From REEB95 sp963810055 (lineage in GTDB: Bacteria > Pseudomonadota > Alphaproteobacteria > ATCC43930 > CGMCC-115725): a stretch of 64,000 nt of DNA. Both the position numbers and the translations under genes were made by a program. The stretch lies in the NCBI GenBank assembly GCA_963810055.1, contig CAWEME010000011.1, positions 1 through 64,000 of the forward strand, read 5' to 3'. Shown piece by piece: positions 16,655-25,257 of the stretch (its first letter is position 1; every line of letters begins with the position of its first letter). The notes beneath the pieces are model-generated. The model was not told the origin of the DNA and searched no databases. It worked only from the letters and a program-made list of their open reading frames with translations.

Positions 16655-16839
16655 ACGCTCACGCAGCCGACGCTGGATATCGTTCGGCCGCCGGCGTTCC
16701 ACGCGGTGGCGTCGAGAACGGCATCCGTCGCGTGGAACGTTCGGATCTCTTCCCGACGCCTCGGGACAGTTCCCTTACCCGCCTCATGCGTGCAAATCGG
16801 CCGCACCAGCAGCTTCCGGGTTCTTTTGGAGTATAAGGC

Positions 16840-18369
16840 ATGAGATTTGAGGTCGTCGTCGCCGCCCACGCCCTTCGCCATCCCGACCGGCTGGCCGTGG
16901 TTACACATGATCGGCGGCTGACGTTTTCAGAGCTGGTACAGGGCTATCGGCGGATTGCTGCCGGCCTCGCCCGCATGGGGGTCACAGCTGGCGACAGGGT
17001 AGCGATTTATCTCCCGAACTGCGTTGAGTATATAAAAACACTGTTTGGCTGCCTAGCACTCGGCGCAGTCGCCGTTCCGGTCTCGACATGGCTCACCCCC
17101 AAGGAGCTGCATTTCTGCTGCAAGGACAGCAAAGCCAAGGCCGTCATTTTCGGCAGGGACCATGCGAAAGCGGTAGTGAACGCGCTGGCCGATCTGGCAA
17201 TCGAGCAAATTGTCGTCGGCGACCGCTCCCCGGGAGTGACTCCCTTCGACGAGCTTGCCTCGTCGGAAATCTCAGCACTGCCGGAAATTCCGACCGATCA
17301 GGATGAATGCCTGCTGCTTTACACGTCTGGCACGACCGGCCGTTCCAAGGGCGTCATCATCACCCATGCCAACGTCATTATGACCGGTCTCGTGAACGGC
17401 GCGGATTGGAACGTGTCCGCCCAGGATCGATACCTCGTCGCTACCCCGCTCGCGAACCGCACCGGCATCGGACGCATCATCAATTCCATGACGCTGGGAG
17501 GGACGTTGTTCGTCATGGGCTCGTTCGATCCGGAAAATTGGATCGAGATCGTCGAGCGCGAGGCAATCACGGTGGTCGGATCGGTGCCAACAATGTGGCG
17601 CCGCATCTTGCCACATCTTGAGACCGCGCCGGCCCGGTGCGCATCCTTGCGGGTCGTGCTGGTGACCGGCGAGGCGTTCCCGCCGGAATTGAGCCGACGG
17701 CTGATGGATGCGCTTCCTCAGGCGAGCGTCATCTCATTTTTCGGGATGACCGAAGTCGGAGCCGTCACCAAGCTCGAGGGGCACGAGCACTTGAGCCATC
17801 CGAAGTCAGTCGGGCGGCCAGTGCCGGGAGTTGAAATCAAGATCATCGATGCGCGGGGCAACCCGGTCGAAACGGGAACGGTCGGCGAATTGCTGGTGCG
17901 CACTGGAACGCCTGGCGCGTTCCTCACCATGAAGGGCTATCTCAACCGGCCCGAGATCAATACCGAGGTGTTGACTCAGGGGTGGTTTCATACCGGAGAC
18001 CTCGGTTACGAGGATCCCGACGGATACGTATACGTCGTCGATCGCAAGAAGGACATGATCGTCAGCGGCGGCTTCAATATCTATTCGAAAGAAGTGGAGA
18101 ACGTTGTGAACCAATGTCGCGGCGTGGTCGACTCCGCAGTGGTCAGCGTGCCCGATCCGGATTTCGGCGAGGCGGTGGTGGCGTTCATCGAATCCAAGGG
18201 GAACGGTCCGACAGAGAACGAAATCATCGCCCATTGCCGCGTATCGCTGGCGAGCTACAAGAAACCCCGAAGAATATTTTTTGTGGATTCGCTGCCGAGA
18301 AATTCGATCGGCAAAGTGCTCAAACAGCAGTTGATCGAGATTGCCAAGGCCAAACTCAAGAAATTGTAG
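16840..18369 (+). CDS. AMP-forming acyl-CoA synthetase
   Basis: This 509-aa ANL-superfamily ligase activates a carboxylic acid to its CoA thioester via an acyl-AMP. The P-loop-like motif LLLYTSGTTGRSKG lies at about residues 158–171. Further marks are FFGMTEVG, the hinge region GWFHTGDLGYEDPDG, VDRKKDMIVSGGFNIYSKE, and the C-terminal catalytic Lys in PRNSIGKVLKQ. Size is normal for a medium or aryl acid ligase. It follows the Ccr-like gene by about 185 bases, which hold no gene, and probably performs the first intracellular step of the pathway. The substrate cannot be read from the sequence. Confidence 0.92.
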   Translation: MRFEVVVAAHALRHPDRLAVVTHDRRLTFSELVQGYRRIAAGLARMGVTAGDRVAIYLPNCVEYIKTLFGCLALGAVAVPVSTWLTPKELHFCCKDSKAKAVIFGRDHAKAVVNALADLAIEQIVVGDRSPGVTPFDELASSEISALPEIPTDQDECLLLYTSGTTGRSKGVIITHANVIMTGLVNGADWNVSAQDRYLVATPLANRTGIGRIINSMTLGGTLFVMGSFDPENWIEIVEREAITVVGSVPTMWRRILPHLETAPARCASLRVVLVTGEAFPPELSRRLMDALPQASVISFFGMTEVGAVTKLEGHEHLSHPKSVGRPVPGVEIKIIDARGNPVETGTVGELLVRTGTPGAFLTMKGYLNRPEINTEVLTQGWFHTGDLGYEDPDGYVYVVDRKKDMIVSGGFNIYSKEVENVVNQCRGVVDSAVVSVPDPDFGEAVVAFIESKGNGPTENEIIAHCRVSLASYKKPRRIFFVDSLPRNSIGKVLKQQLIEIAKAKLKKL

Positions 18370-18625
18370 AACGTTTACGTCTTTATTTGCGTTTTCAAAT
18401 ACGATCTGTGCGAGCACTCACGAGCTAACGAGTGTGCCCAATTTTGTTTAGAAAGCCTCCTAGGAGGATTTAAACCCCTCATAACGATAAAAGGCACTCA
18501 AACCGAACCCTTGAGGGGACGCGAGTTGATATTTTGTGCTTCCGGTGTGCTTCCTGCAAACAAGAAATCGAACGGATCCAGTACGGTTTTGTAATCTTAA
18601 CTTATTGATATAAATAGATAAAAGG
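18370..18625. other. Intergenic stretch between ligase gene and tRNA remnant
   Basis: I see no credible gene here. A CCTCCTAGGAGG palindrome lies near 18457, and a CCCCTC / GAGGGG pair flanks the segment that follows, so a weak transcription terminator for the ligase gene is possible but lacks a clear T run. The segment is AT-richer toward the tRNA remnant. Confidence 0.4.
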
Positions 18626-18677
18626 TGGTTGCGGGGGAAGGATTTGAACCTTCGACCTTCAGGATATGAGCTTGAGA
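18626..18677 (-). other. 3' fragment of initiator tRNA-Met, probable att site
   Basis: On the minus strand the segment reads from a CAT anticodon loop through GAAGGTTCAAATCCTTC (T arm) to CCCCGCAACCA. The 3' half of an alphaproteobacterial initiator tRNA (acceptor ending CCCCGCA-A-CCA) fits well. The 5' half (D arm, 5' acceptor strand) is missing, and one base of the anticodon loop (CTCATAT for CTCATAA) differs. Such duplicated tRNA 3' ends are left by tyrosine-recombinase islands. It lies about 30 bp from the integrase stop codon. No intact initiator tRNA gene is in the window. Confidence 0.75.
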
Positions 18678-18705
18678 GTGACCCCAATCGCTTCGCCAAG
18701 GCGGC

Positions 18706-19914
18706 TTAAGCAGCCCGAGAGTTACTGACCGAGAGCGCCCTCAATTCGTCGAGCAGATTCGCCCACGCCTCCATGAGCTTTACCCTCTCCGGCCAATAGG
18801 TAGCCCGATTGTAGGCGCGACGAATGTCATTCTCATCTTGATGGGCAAGCGCCGCCTCGATCACATCAGGATTGAAGCCGCGCTCATTGAGGATGGTGCT
18901 CGCCGTGGCTCGAAAGCCGTGCGCGGTCACTTCCTCCTTGGTATAGCCCATCCTCCGAAGCGCCGAGTTCATGGCATTGTCGGACAGCGGCTTTTTCACT
19001 GATCGAATTGATGGCAGAACAAGGTCGCCATGATCAGAAAGCGACCAAATATCTCTTAGAATTTTGAGAGCCTGCGTTGAAAGCGGAACATCGTGAGGAC
19101 GGCGCATCTTCATCCGCTCCGCCGGAATGCGCCAAACAGCCTTGTCGAAATTGATCTCCGACCGGCGCATGCACCGCACGTCTCCCGGACGAGTCATGGT
19201 CAGCGCCAATAGCTGGAGAGCGGCGCGAAGGGTGGGCCAACCATCATATTCGTCTATGGATCGCATAAGGCCGCCAAGCTGCTTTTCATCGGTGATGGCC
19301 GCCCGATGCTGGACGTTCGGCGTCAGCAGCGCGCCGCGAAGCACAACAGTGGGATCATTGTTTGCGCGCAGCGTAACGATGGCGTGACGGAACACGCTTC
19401 CCATGACGCCCCGGAGCCGACGGGCAGTCTCTCGCCGTCCGCTCTTTTCTATGCGCTTGAGCACGTCCAGGATTTCCGCCGGGACAATCTCGGTTATCGG
19501 GCGATTGGCCAAGGGTGCAGCTAAGTCCTTGAGCAACCAGCTATTTTTGCTGATCGTGCTTTTGGCCGCGCCGATAGCCTCCATATTCGCCAGACACTCG
19601 GCCGCTATGGCCCCAAACGTGTTCTGAGCTGCGGTGGCGGCGGCGATCTTATCCAGCTTTCTTTTGACCGCAGGGTCAACACCGCCTGCGAGGAGCTTCC
19701 GGGCTTCATCTCGCTTCGATCGCGCCGCAGCCAGCGGGGTCGCCGGAAACGCGCCAAAGGCCAGCATGTTTTCGCGACCGGCGAAGCAATAGCGGAACCG
19801 CCACAGCTTGCTGCCACCCTTCTGCACCAGCAGGTACAGCCCTTCTCCATCGGAGAGTTTGTAGGGTTTTTCTTTTGCGCGCGCTTTGAGGATCGCGAAT
19901 TGAGTGAGCGACAT
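18706..19914 (-). CDS. P4-type tyrosine site-specific integrase
   Basis: This 402-aa integrase is full length. An N-terminal arm-binding domain (KPYKLSDGEGLYLLVQKGG, then FGAFPATPLAAAR) is typical of P4-like integrases. The catalytic domain has TRPGDVR (first Arg), VTAHGFRATAST (His-x-x-Arg) and the late LAHQ...AYNRATYW segment with the Tyr region. It recombines an element into a tRNA 3' end. It starts about 160 bp downstream of the intact tRNA-Phe on the same strand and ends beside an initiator-tRNA fragment, so its own target is ambiguous between the two. Confidence 0.93.
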   Translation of the reverse strand: MSLTQFAILKARAKEKPYKLSDGEGLYLLVQKGGSKLWRFRYCFAGRENMLAFGAFPATPLAAARSKRDEARKLLAGGVDPAVKRKLDKIAAATAAQNTFGAIAAECLANMEAIGAAKSTISKNSWLLKDLAAPLANRPITEIVPAEILDVLKRIEKSGRRETARRLRGVMGSVFRHAIVTLRANNDPTVVLRGALLTPNVQHRAAITDEKQLGGLMRSIDEYDGWPTLRAALQLLALTMTRPGDVRCMRRSEINFDKAVWRIPAERMKMRRPHDVPLSTQALKILRDIWSLSDHGDLVLPSIRSVKKPLSDNAMNSALRRMGYTKEEVTAHGFRATASTILNERGFNPDVIEAALAHQDENDIRRAYNRATYWPERVKLMEAWANLLDELRALSVSNSRAA

Positions 19915-20048
19915 GCGGGTAGGCCCCGTTATCGAAAGCCAATACCCGTCAATCTACCCGTATTTTCGGGTTTTGTCACGTTCCGGGAGGAGTCAAAATG
20001 TGTCGAAAAAACCCATCTAAATCATTGAAATTATGGACACTATGTTCA

Positions 20049-20068
20049 TCTATGTGATTCTATGTGAG
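20049..20068. repeat. Two direct CTATGTGA repeats between integrase and tRNA-Phe
   Basis: TCTATGTGAT and TCTATGTGAG follow one another at 10-bp spacing, one helical turn, in the gap between the integrase start and the tRNA-Phe 3' end. This is where integrase arm-type sites or an excisionase site would lie. The assignment is a guess from position and spacing. Confidence 0.35.
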
Positions 20069-20075
20069 AGGGTCA

Positions 20076-20151
20076 TGGTGCCCAGGGGCGGAATCGAACC
20101 ACCGACACCGTGATTTTCAGTCACGTGCTCTACCAACTGAGCTACCTGGGC
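20076..20151 (-). tRNA. tRNA-Phe (GAA)
   Basis: This is a complete 76-nt cloverleaf including the encoded CCA: acceptor GCCCAGG/CCTGGGC, D arm with AGCTCAGTTGGTAGAGC, anticodon loop CTGAAAA, and T arm GGTTCGATTCC. It is intact, as expected for a tRNA that may serve as an integration site for the adjacent integrase element. In related genomes it lies next to yacG. Confidence 0.97.
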
Positions 20152-20203
20152 GTCCCATGTCGAGCGGGCGGGCTTATCGCAGATATAAACCATGGTGTCC
20201 AGT

Positions 20204-20419
20204 TCACTCGCCGTCCCCGTCTTCCCCCGCTTCGGGCTTGGGGGCGGCGGTCTCGTCTTCGGGGGTCGAAGCGGTCGGGACGCGATAGCCCTCGCCGAGC
20301 CAGCGGCCGAGATCGACCAGCGAACAGCGTTCGGAGCAGAACGGCCGGAATTTCTGGACCGCGGGCTTGCCGCAGATCGGACAGGGCCGGGCCCGGCGGG
20401 TCAAGGGGGCGTCATCCAT
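20204..20419 (-). CDS. yacG: YacG, DNA gyrase-inhibiting zinc protein
   Basis: This 71-aa protein carries CPICGKP and, 12 residues later, FCSERCSLVDLGRWL, the four-Cys zinc site and signature of YacG. In E. coli YacG binds and inhibits DNA gyrase. The C-terminal third is acidic and Pro-rich, as usual in alphaproteobacterial members. It lies upstream of tRNA-Phe on the same strand, as in related genomes, but is separated from rng by a plus-strand Tad-like cluster. Confidence 0.93.
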   Translation of the reverse strand: MDDAPLTRRARPCPICGKPAVQKFRPFCSERCSLVDLGRWLGEGYRVPTASTPEDETAAPKPEAGEDGDGE

Positions 20420-20591
20420 GGCTTAAGCTTAAAACCGGGTAACCCTGATTGTCGAATGTCTTGGCATGGCCCGCGCCATCCTGCCTTTCCGGGCCCGCCG
20501 GAAACCGCCGATATTTTCGCCAATTCCCCAGGAGTTCACGAGTTGTTAAGGCCGGCACAATAACATTTAAACCAAGCGAGAGAACAAAAGC

Positions 20592-21107
20592 ATGGCCGGT
20601 CCATTCAAAACCATTCCGGGCGTATGGCGGAAGGGCGCGCGCCTCTTGGCGCGGCTGTGGCGCCGCGACGACGCCGTGGCGGCGGTCGAATTCGCGCTCT
20701 TGGGCTCGACCTTCCTGTTGCTGGTCTGCATGATTTTCGAGCTCGGCCTCATCCTGTTCACCCAAGCGGTGATGGACAACGCGCTGCGCGACGCCTCGCG
20801 CCAGATCATGACGGGCCAGATCACCACCAGTTCCGCTTTCGTCACCCAGGTCTGCAACGAAGCCGGCACCCTCGTCACCAACTGCTCCAGCAATCTCAAA
20901 TATTACGTGCAGGCCAACAGCCTCTTCAGCGGGATGACGGTCCAGACCACTTTTTCAAGCAACAGCTTCAGCGCCGGCACCAGCACCAACGACGACATAC
21001 TGGCCCAGATCGCCTACCAGCGCTCCACGATCATTCCCTGGGCTTCCACCTATCTCCACGGCACAAACTTGATCGTTTCCACCGTCGCCTTCCAGAACGA
21101 GCCCTGA
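20592..21107 (+). CDS. TadE-like pilus assembly protein
   Basis: This 171-aa protein has one N-terminal membrane helix. AAVEFALLGSTFLLLVCMIF (about residues 34–53) is the hallmark of TadE/TadG-like minor pseudopilins, including the Glu before the hydrophobic stretch. The rest is Ser/Thr/Asn-rich and extracytoplasmic. It starts a three-gene unit with two further Tad-like proteins. No Tad ATPase, secretin or flp pilin is nearby, so these would work with machinery encoded elsewhere. Confidence 0.82.
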   Translation: MAGPFKTIPGVWRKGARLLARLWRRDDAVAAVEFALLGSTFLLLVCMIFELGLILFTQAVMDNALRDASRQIMTGQITTSSAFVTQVCNEAGTLVTNCSSNLKYYVQANSLFSGMTVQTTFSSNSFSAGTSTNDDILAQIAYQRSTIIPWASTYLHGTNLIVSTVAFQNEP

Positions 21108-21109
21108 CC

Positions 21110-21643
21110 ATGCTGCGCGCCCTCCACAAGCTGATCCGGAACCAGGGCGGCACGGCGCTGATCGAATTCGCGCTCATCCTGCCGATCATGGTTTCGCTGT
21201 TCTTGGGCGTGTTCGAGGTCACCCGCTACGTCGCCGCCGACATGCGGCTCGCCAACGCGGCGCAGGTGATGGCCAACATGGTGGCGCAGCAGACCAACGT
21301 CAGCGACACCAGCTCGTCGATGACCGATTTCTGCAACGGCAGCCAGGACTCCATGTACCCGCTGGCTGGCGCCTCGCTGAAAGTGGCCGTCGCCAGCGTC
21401 ACGCATTACAGCTCGGGCACCTCGCAGGATTGGAGCGACGTCACCTGCAACAGCGCCACCGCGATCGCGAATTCCACCGGTCTGGCCGCGACCCTGACCC
21501 CCAACGTCAATGACAGCGTGATCATCGTCCAGGCGACCTATGCCTACACCTCGCCCATCAGCTACGTGCTGAAGTCGAGCTACACCCTGACCCAGACCGC
21601 CTTCGCGCGCCCGCGCAACGTCACCACCGTGACCCATAGCTGA
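21110..21643 (+). CDS. TadE-like pilus assembly protein
   Basis: This 177-aa protein starts at the ATG just two bases after the previous stop. GTALIEFALILPIMVSLFLG near residue 14 is a TadE-type pseudopilin helix. The remainder is a Thr/Ser-rich extracytoplasmic domain. A much longer in-frame opening upstream overlaps the previous gene and is not real. It is cotranscribed with its two neighbours. Confidence 0.85.
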   Translation: MLRALHKLIRNQGGTALIEFALILPIMVSLFLGVFEVTRYVAADMRLANAAQVMANMVAQQTNVSDTSSSMTDFCNGSQDSMYPLAGASLKVAVASVTHYSSGTSQDWSDVTCNSATAIANSTGLAATLTPNVNDSVIIVQATYAYTSPISYVLKSSYTLTQTAFARPRNVTTVTHS

Positions 21644-21651
21644 GAGACCGG

Positions 21652-22869
21652 ATGCAACGCCTCTCCCTATTCGCCATCCTGATCCGCCGCCTCGCCCGCA
21701 ACGACAAGGGCGCGGTCGCGATCATCTTCGGGCTGATGATCATCCCGCTGGTGCTGGCGATCGGCGTGGGCGTCGATTACGCGCGCGCGGTGCAGTTCAA
21801 GGCCCAGCTCCAGGCCGCCACGGACGACGCGGCGCTGGCCGGCGCCTCGGCCTATGTCAGCTCCGACAGCACCGGCCAAACGCTCGGCACCACCGCCGCC
21901 ACCAATTACATGAACAACGCCATCACGATGTTGCCGACCAATAACGGCGTCACCTTCACCGTGACGCCCGGCACCACCAGCTCGAGCGGCACCGTCTCCG
22001 CCTTCCAAATGACGGTTTGCGCCACCGCGACTTTGCCGACCACGCTGATGTCGCTGTGGAAGCCCACGCTCGGCATCACCACCTGCGCCACGGCGAACAA
22101 TCCGATCGTCACCGCGAGCTTCAATACCGGCGGGTTCGTGAGCTATGCCTGCGACACCAACATCGTCTATTGGTATATCGTGCCCTCGGGCGGCGGCGTG
22201 CCGCCGGCGTCGGCGATGAATCAGCTCTGGTCCAACAACAGCGCCAGCCCGCCGAGTTCGGCGACGTTCTCGGTCGCCGCCAGTCAAAAGATCGGCTTCG
22301 CCATCGAAAACGTCACCGGCGCGCGGCCCACCTCGCTGGGCGGCTGCAACTACGGCAATAACGGTTACGGCGCCCATCCCAACGATACGCAATGGCTCTA
22401 TTCGAGCCTGCAGCCGCCCACCGCGGATTACACCACCGCCCCCGGCGGCGCCTCGACCGGCTCGCACGCAACCGGCTTTCCAACCACCCAGGATTGCAGC
22501 CTGTACGTCGTGGAGGGCACGACCAGCCGCGGCTTCACGACCTATCCCAACGTGCCGCAGGGGAATTGCTACAGCTCGAACGGCCAGAACGAGAGCTACA
22601 ACAGCACCGACCGGGAAGGCGACATGACCGGCGTCACCTGTTGCGACACCACCACCACGACCATGTCCACGGCCATGACCAATGCCGCGCCGAGTTGCTC
22701 GCAGCTCGGCGGCAATTCCTATCAATACAACTGGAACGACAACGGCGGAAATTTCGATACCTACAATTACGGCAACGACATGCAGTACACGTTTTCCTGT
22801 TCGGGCGGCTCCTCGGGTTCGGGCTCAGGCAACGGCACCACCACCACCGGCGTCACCCTGACCAACTGA
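21652..22869 (+). CDS. TadG-like protein
   Basis: This 405-aa protein has an N-terminal TadG-like helix (GAVAIIFGLMIIPLVLAIGV, then DYARAVQFKAQLQAATDDAALAGA). A long extracytoplasmic part rich in Asn, Thr, Gly, Ser and Cys follows and ends in a Gly/Ser tract. No von Willebrand domain is obvious. It closes the three-gene Tad-like unit and converges on rng, whose stop is ten bases away. Confidence 0.83.
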   Translation: MQRLSLFAILIRRLARNDKGAVAIIFGLMIIPLVLAIGVGVDYARAVQFKAQLQAATDDAALAGASAYVSSDSTGQTLGTTAATNYMNNAITMLPTNNGVTFTVTPGTTSSSGTVSAFQMTVCATATLPTTLMSLWKPTLGITTCATANNPIVTASFNTGGFVSYACDTNIVYWYIVPSGGGVPPASAMNQLWSNNSASPPSSATFSVAASQKIGFAIENVTGARPTSLGGCNYGNNGYGAHPNDTQWLYSSLQPPTADYTTAPGGASTGSHATGFPTTQDCSLYVVEGTTSRGFTTYPNVPQGNCYSSNGQNESYNSTDREGDMTGVTCCDTTTTTMSTAMTNAAPSCSQLGGNSYQYNWNDNGGNFDTYNYGNDMQYTFSCSGGSSGSGSGNGTTTTGVTLTN

Positions 22870-22878
22870 CGCGCAACT

Positions 22879-23839
22879 TCATCCCCGTGCGTTAACCATA
22901 ACCGTCTCGGCAAGCGAAGCTGCGCGGCGCGGCCGCACCAATTCGACATGGCCGAGCCGGGTCCAGCCCAGCACCTGGCAATCCTTGGCGTGCCGGGCAA
23001 GTTCCCGCTTGAGCGCGGCGAGCACGCGGGCGCGCCCGTCCTTGCCTTTCATGCCGATAAATCCCACCACTATCGGGCCGGACAGGTTGCGCAACCGGAT
23101 TTGCCTCGCCACCGCCTCGGCCGCGCCTAGATTGGCGGCGAGCGCCGAATGGGCCTTTCCGCTGTCGACGTCGATGGTGGTGGCCAAGGCCGTGGCCTCG
23201 ATCACCAAACATCCGCCGCCCCCGAGGCCGAGTTCGGGCGTTCAAGGCCCGTTCCACCGCCTCGCCGATGCCGGAATCCTCATAGAGTTTTTCCGAGGCG
23301 AATTGCAGCCGCTCGACCAGCTCCTTTTTCCCGGCCATCAGCCAGTGGCGCAGCCCGGCATAGGCGCCGCGGTCGTCGATGCGGATGCGGTCGGGCGCCG
23401 TCGCCAGCCAGGGTGCTATCAGCGCCGCCGCCGCCGGCGCGGGCGTGTCGAGCCGTAACGGCGGCCGGGATCCCGGCGGCAAGGCCGGTACCGGACCCGG
23501 AATCCTCATGGACAGGCCCGCGGCTTTTTCGGCGCGGGCGTCCTTGGCCACCGTCACCACCACGGCCTGGCCCTCAGTGAGCTTCGAGAAGCCGCCTTTG
23601 GGCAATACATCCTCGGCGCTGAGAAAACCCGGCCGGCCGAGACCGATATCGACCAAGGCCGCCGGCAGCTCGGGCCGCAAGCCTTGGATCCGCCCCAGAT
23701 AGATTTCGCCGACATGACTTTCCTGCCCGGCGCGGGACAGGCGCAATTCCACGATTTCGCCGTCCTCGCTGAGCGCCGCCCAGATGTCGCCGGCCCCGCC
23801 TTCGCCAGAGGCCACCGCGATCGCGATGTCGCGCCTCAT
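22879..23839 (-). CDS. rng: Ribonuclease E/G-like protein, frame broken once
   Basis: This is a short RNase E/G homologue of about 320 aa. The S1-like N-terminal part (GEIYLGRIQGLRPELPAALVD) is followed by LVIEATALATTIDVDSGK and FIGMKGKDGRARVLAAL. One Mg-binding Asp lies in TIDVD; the second is expected in an IDFIDM-type motif but reads VVGFIGM, so activity may be altered. The frame breaks near 23239. Removing one base (the C at 23239) joins ALN to PELGLGGGGCLVIEA. The start ATG overlaps the maf stop (ATGA). Short rng beside maf and yacG is usual in Alphaproteobacteria. Confidence 0.8.
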
Positions 23840-24432
23840 CGCTTCAGCCGCTGCGCCGGGGCATAGCCCAACCCCGCGAGCAGCGTCACGGTCTCGTAAA
23901 GCGGCAAGCCCACGACATTGGCATAAGAGCCGATCACGCCTTTGACAAAACGTCCCGCCAGGCCCTGGATGGCGTAGCCGCCGGCCTTGCCGCGCCATTC
24001 GCCGCAAGCCAGGTAATCGGCGATTTCTTCGGGCGAAAGCCGCTTGAACAGCACCGCGGTCTCGACCTTCCGGCCGGCGAGCTTGCCCGCCGGCGAAACC
24101 GCCGCCACGCCGCCATGGACGCGATGCCGCCTTCCGGACAGCAATTCCAGGCATTCGCGCGCCTCCCGCTCGTCAGCCGGCTGCGGCAGGATGCGCCTGC
24201 CGCAAGCCACCACCGTGTCGCAGGCCAGGACGAAGGCGCCGGGTTCGCGCGCGGCCACCGCGCGGGCCTTGGCCTCGGCCAGGCGAAGCGCGAGATTGCC
24301 CGGCGTCTCCAGGGCATGAGGCGTTTCGTCGATGCCGGCGGGCTCGACGTCATCGGGGACGAGTCCGATTTGGGCGAGGAGTTCGCGGCGGCGCGGCGAG
24401 GCCGAAGCCAGCACGAGGCGTTGAGGGATCAA
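23836..24432 (-). CDS. maf: Maf-like nucleotide pyrophosphatase
   Basis: This 198-aa Maf/YceF/YhdE-family protein hydrolyses nonstandard nucleoside triphosphates to monophosphates. The N-terminal motif LASASPRRRELLAQIGL is diagnostic. ACDTVVACG carries a conserved Asp, and IQGLAGRFVKGVIGSYANVVGLPL is the C-terminal signature. It lies between infA and rng and overlaps the rng start by four bases, indicating translational coupling. Confidence 0.96.
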   Translation of the reverse strand: MIPQRLVLASASPRRRELLAQIGLVPDDVEPAGIDETPHALETPGNLALRLAEAKARAVAAREPGAFVLACDTVVACGRRILPQPADEREARECLELLSGRRHRVHGGVAAVSPAGKLAGRKVETAVLFKRLSPEEIADYLACGEWRGKAGGYAIQGLAGRFVKGVIGSYANVVGLPLYETVTLLAGLGYAPAQRLKR

Positions 24433-24455
24433 GGGCGGCGTGGCCCGCTCGCCCG

Positions 24456-24674
24456 CTATTTGAAGCGGAACGTGATGCGGCCCTTGGTCAGGTCATAAGG
24501 CGTCATCTCGACATTGACCCGGTCGCCGGCGAGGACGCGGATGCGGTTCTTCCGCATCTTGCCCGAGGTATGCGCCAGCACCACGTGGTCGTTGTCGAGC
24601 TTCACCCTGAACATGGCATTGGGCAAGAGCTCGGTCACCGTCCCGGCGAATTCGATCAAATCTTCCTTCGGCAT
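24456..24674 (-). CDS. infA: Translation initiation factor IF-1
   Basis: This 72-aa OB-fold protein starts MPKEDLIEFAGTVTELLPNA and ends DLTKGRITFRFK, a textbook IF-1. It binds the ribosomal A site during initiation. An upstream in-frame start at 24701 would add nine residues with no homology, so the ATG at 24674 is preferred. It is part of the conserved hisD–UPF0262–infA–maf run. Confidence 0.98.
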   Translation of the reverse strand: MPKEDLIEFAGTVTELLPNAMFRVKLDNDHVVLAHTSGKMRKNRIRVLAGDRVNVEMTPYDLTKGRITFRFK

Positions 24675-24761
24675 CCCTGATCCGTCACCTCGAGACCGCA
24701 AAAACGCCCAAACATCCTTGCCCGCCCCGTCCCGGTCAAGCCCCTTCTCGCCTGGGTATTT

Positions 24762-25247
24762 TCAGCGGATATGCAGCACGCAGAGCAGAGTGAACAACTG
24801 GCGCGCGGTGGGAAAATCGACCTCCACCTGGCCGGACAGGGTTTCGCGCAACAGCTCGGCACCCTCGTTGTGGACGGAGCGGCGGCCCATGTCGATCGAT
24901 TCGAGCTTGGTCGGCGTAGTGGTCTTGACCGCGTGGTAATAGCTCTCGCACAGGATGAAGTAGTCCTTCACCAGGCCGCGAAAGGGCGCCAGCGACAGCG
25001 CCACCTTCTCCAAGGGCTTGTCGCCAGCGTCGCGGATGTCGAGCACCAGGCGGTTCTCGGCGATCGCCAGATGGAGATGGAACGGCCCCTGGATGCCCGA
25101 GGCCGGGACGAAGCTGTTATCCTCCAGCAGATCGGAAATGGCGATGGCGCGGTCATGCTCGATATCGGCGTTGCGGCGGATGACGGTGCGTTCGTCGAGC
25201 GTGATCTTGGCGATGCGCTGCGCGGATTTGGTCGCGCTCTTGGGCAT
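24762..25247 (-). CDS. UPF0262 family protein
   Basis: This 161-aa protein of the uncharacterised UPF0262 family is recognisable from IAKITLDERTVIRRNADIEH and DNSFVPASGIQGPFHLHLAI. The family occurs in Alphaproteobacteria between hisD and infA, as here. The function is not known. The ATG at 25247 is chosen over an upstream opening because family members start shortly before the IAKITLD block. Confidence 0.9.
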   Translation of the reverse strand: MPKSATKSAQRIAKITLDERTVIRRNADIEHDRAIAISDLLEDNSFVPASGIQGPFHLHLAIAENRLVLDIRDAGDKPLEKVALSLAPFRGLVKDYFILCESYYHAVKTTTPTKLESIDMGRRSVHNEGAELLRETLSGQVEVDFPTARQLFTLLCVLHIR

Positions 25248-25257
25248 GGAATCGAGC

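Noticed and set aside
18370..18625. Transcription terminator after the acyl-CoA synthetase gene
   Set aside because: Inverted sequences exist but the stem is long and loose and no T run follows.
18460..18699. 79-codon minus-strand frame over the tRNA fragment
   Set aside because: It is translated from the att/tRNA remnant and has no protein-like features.
20624..21109. N-terminal extension of the second TadE-like gene
   Set aside because: The frame is open upstream only because it shadows the first TadE gene; the ATG at 21110 starts the real protein.
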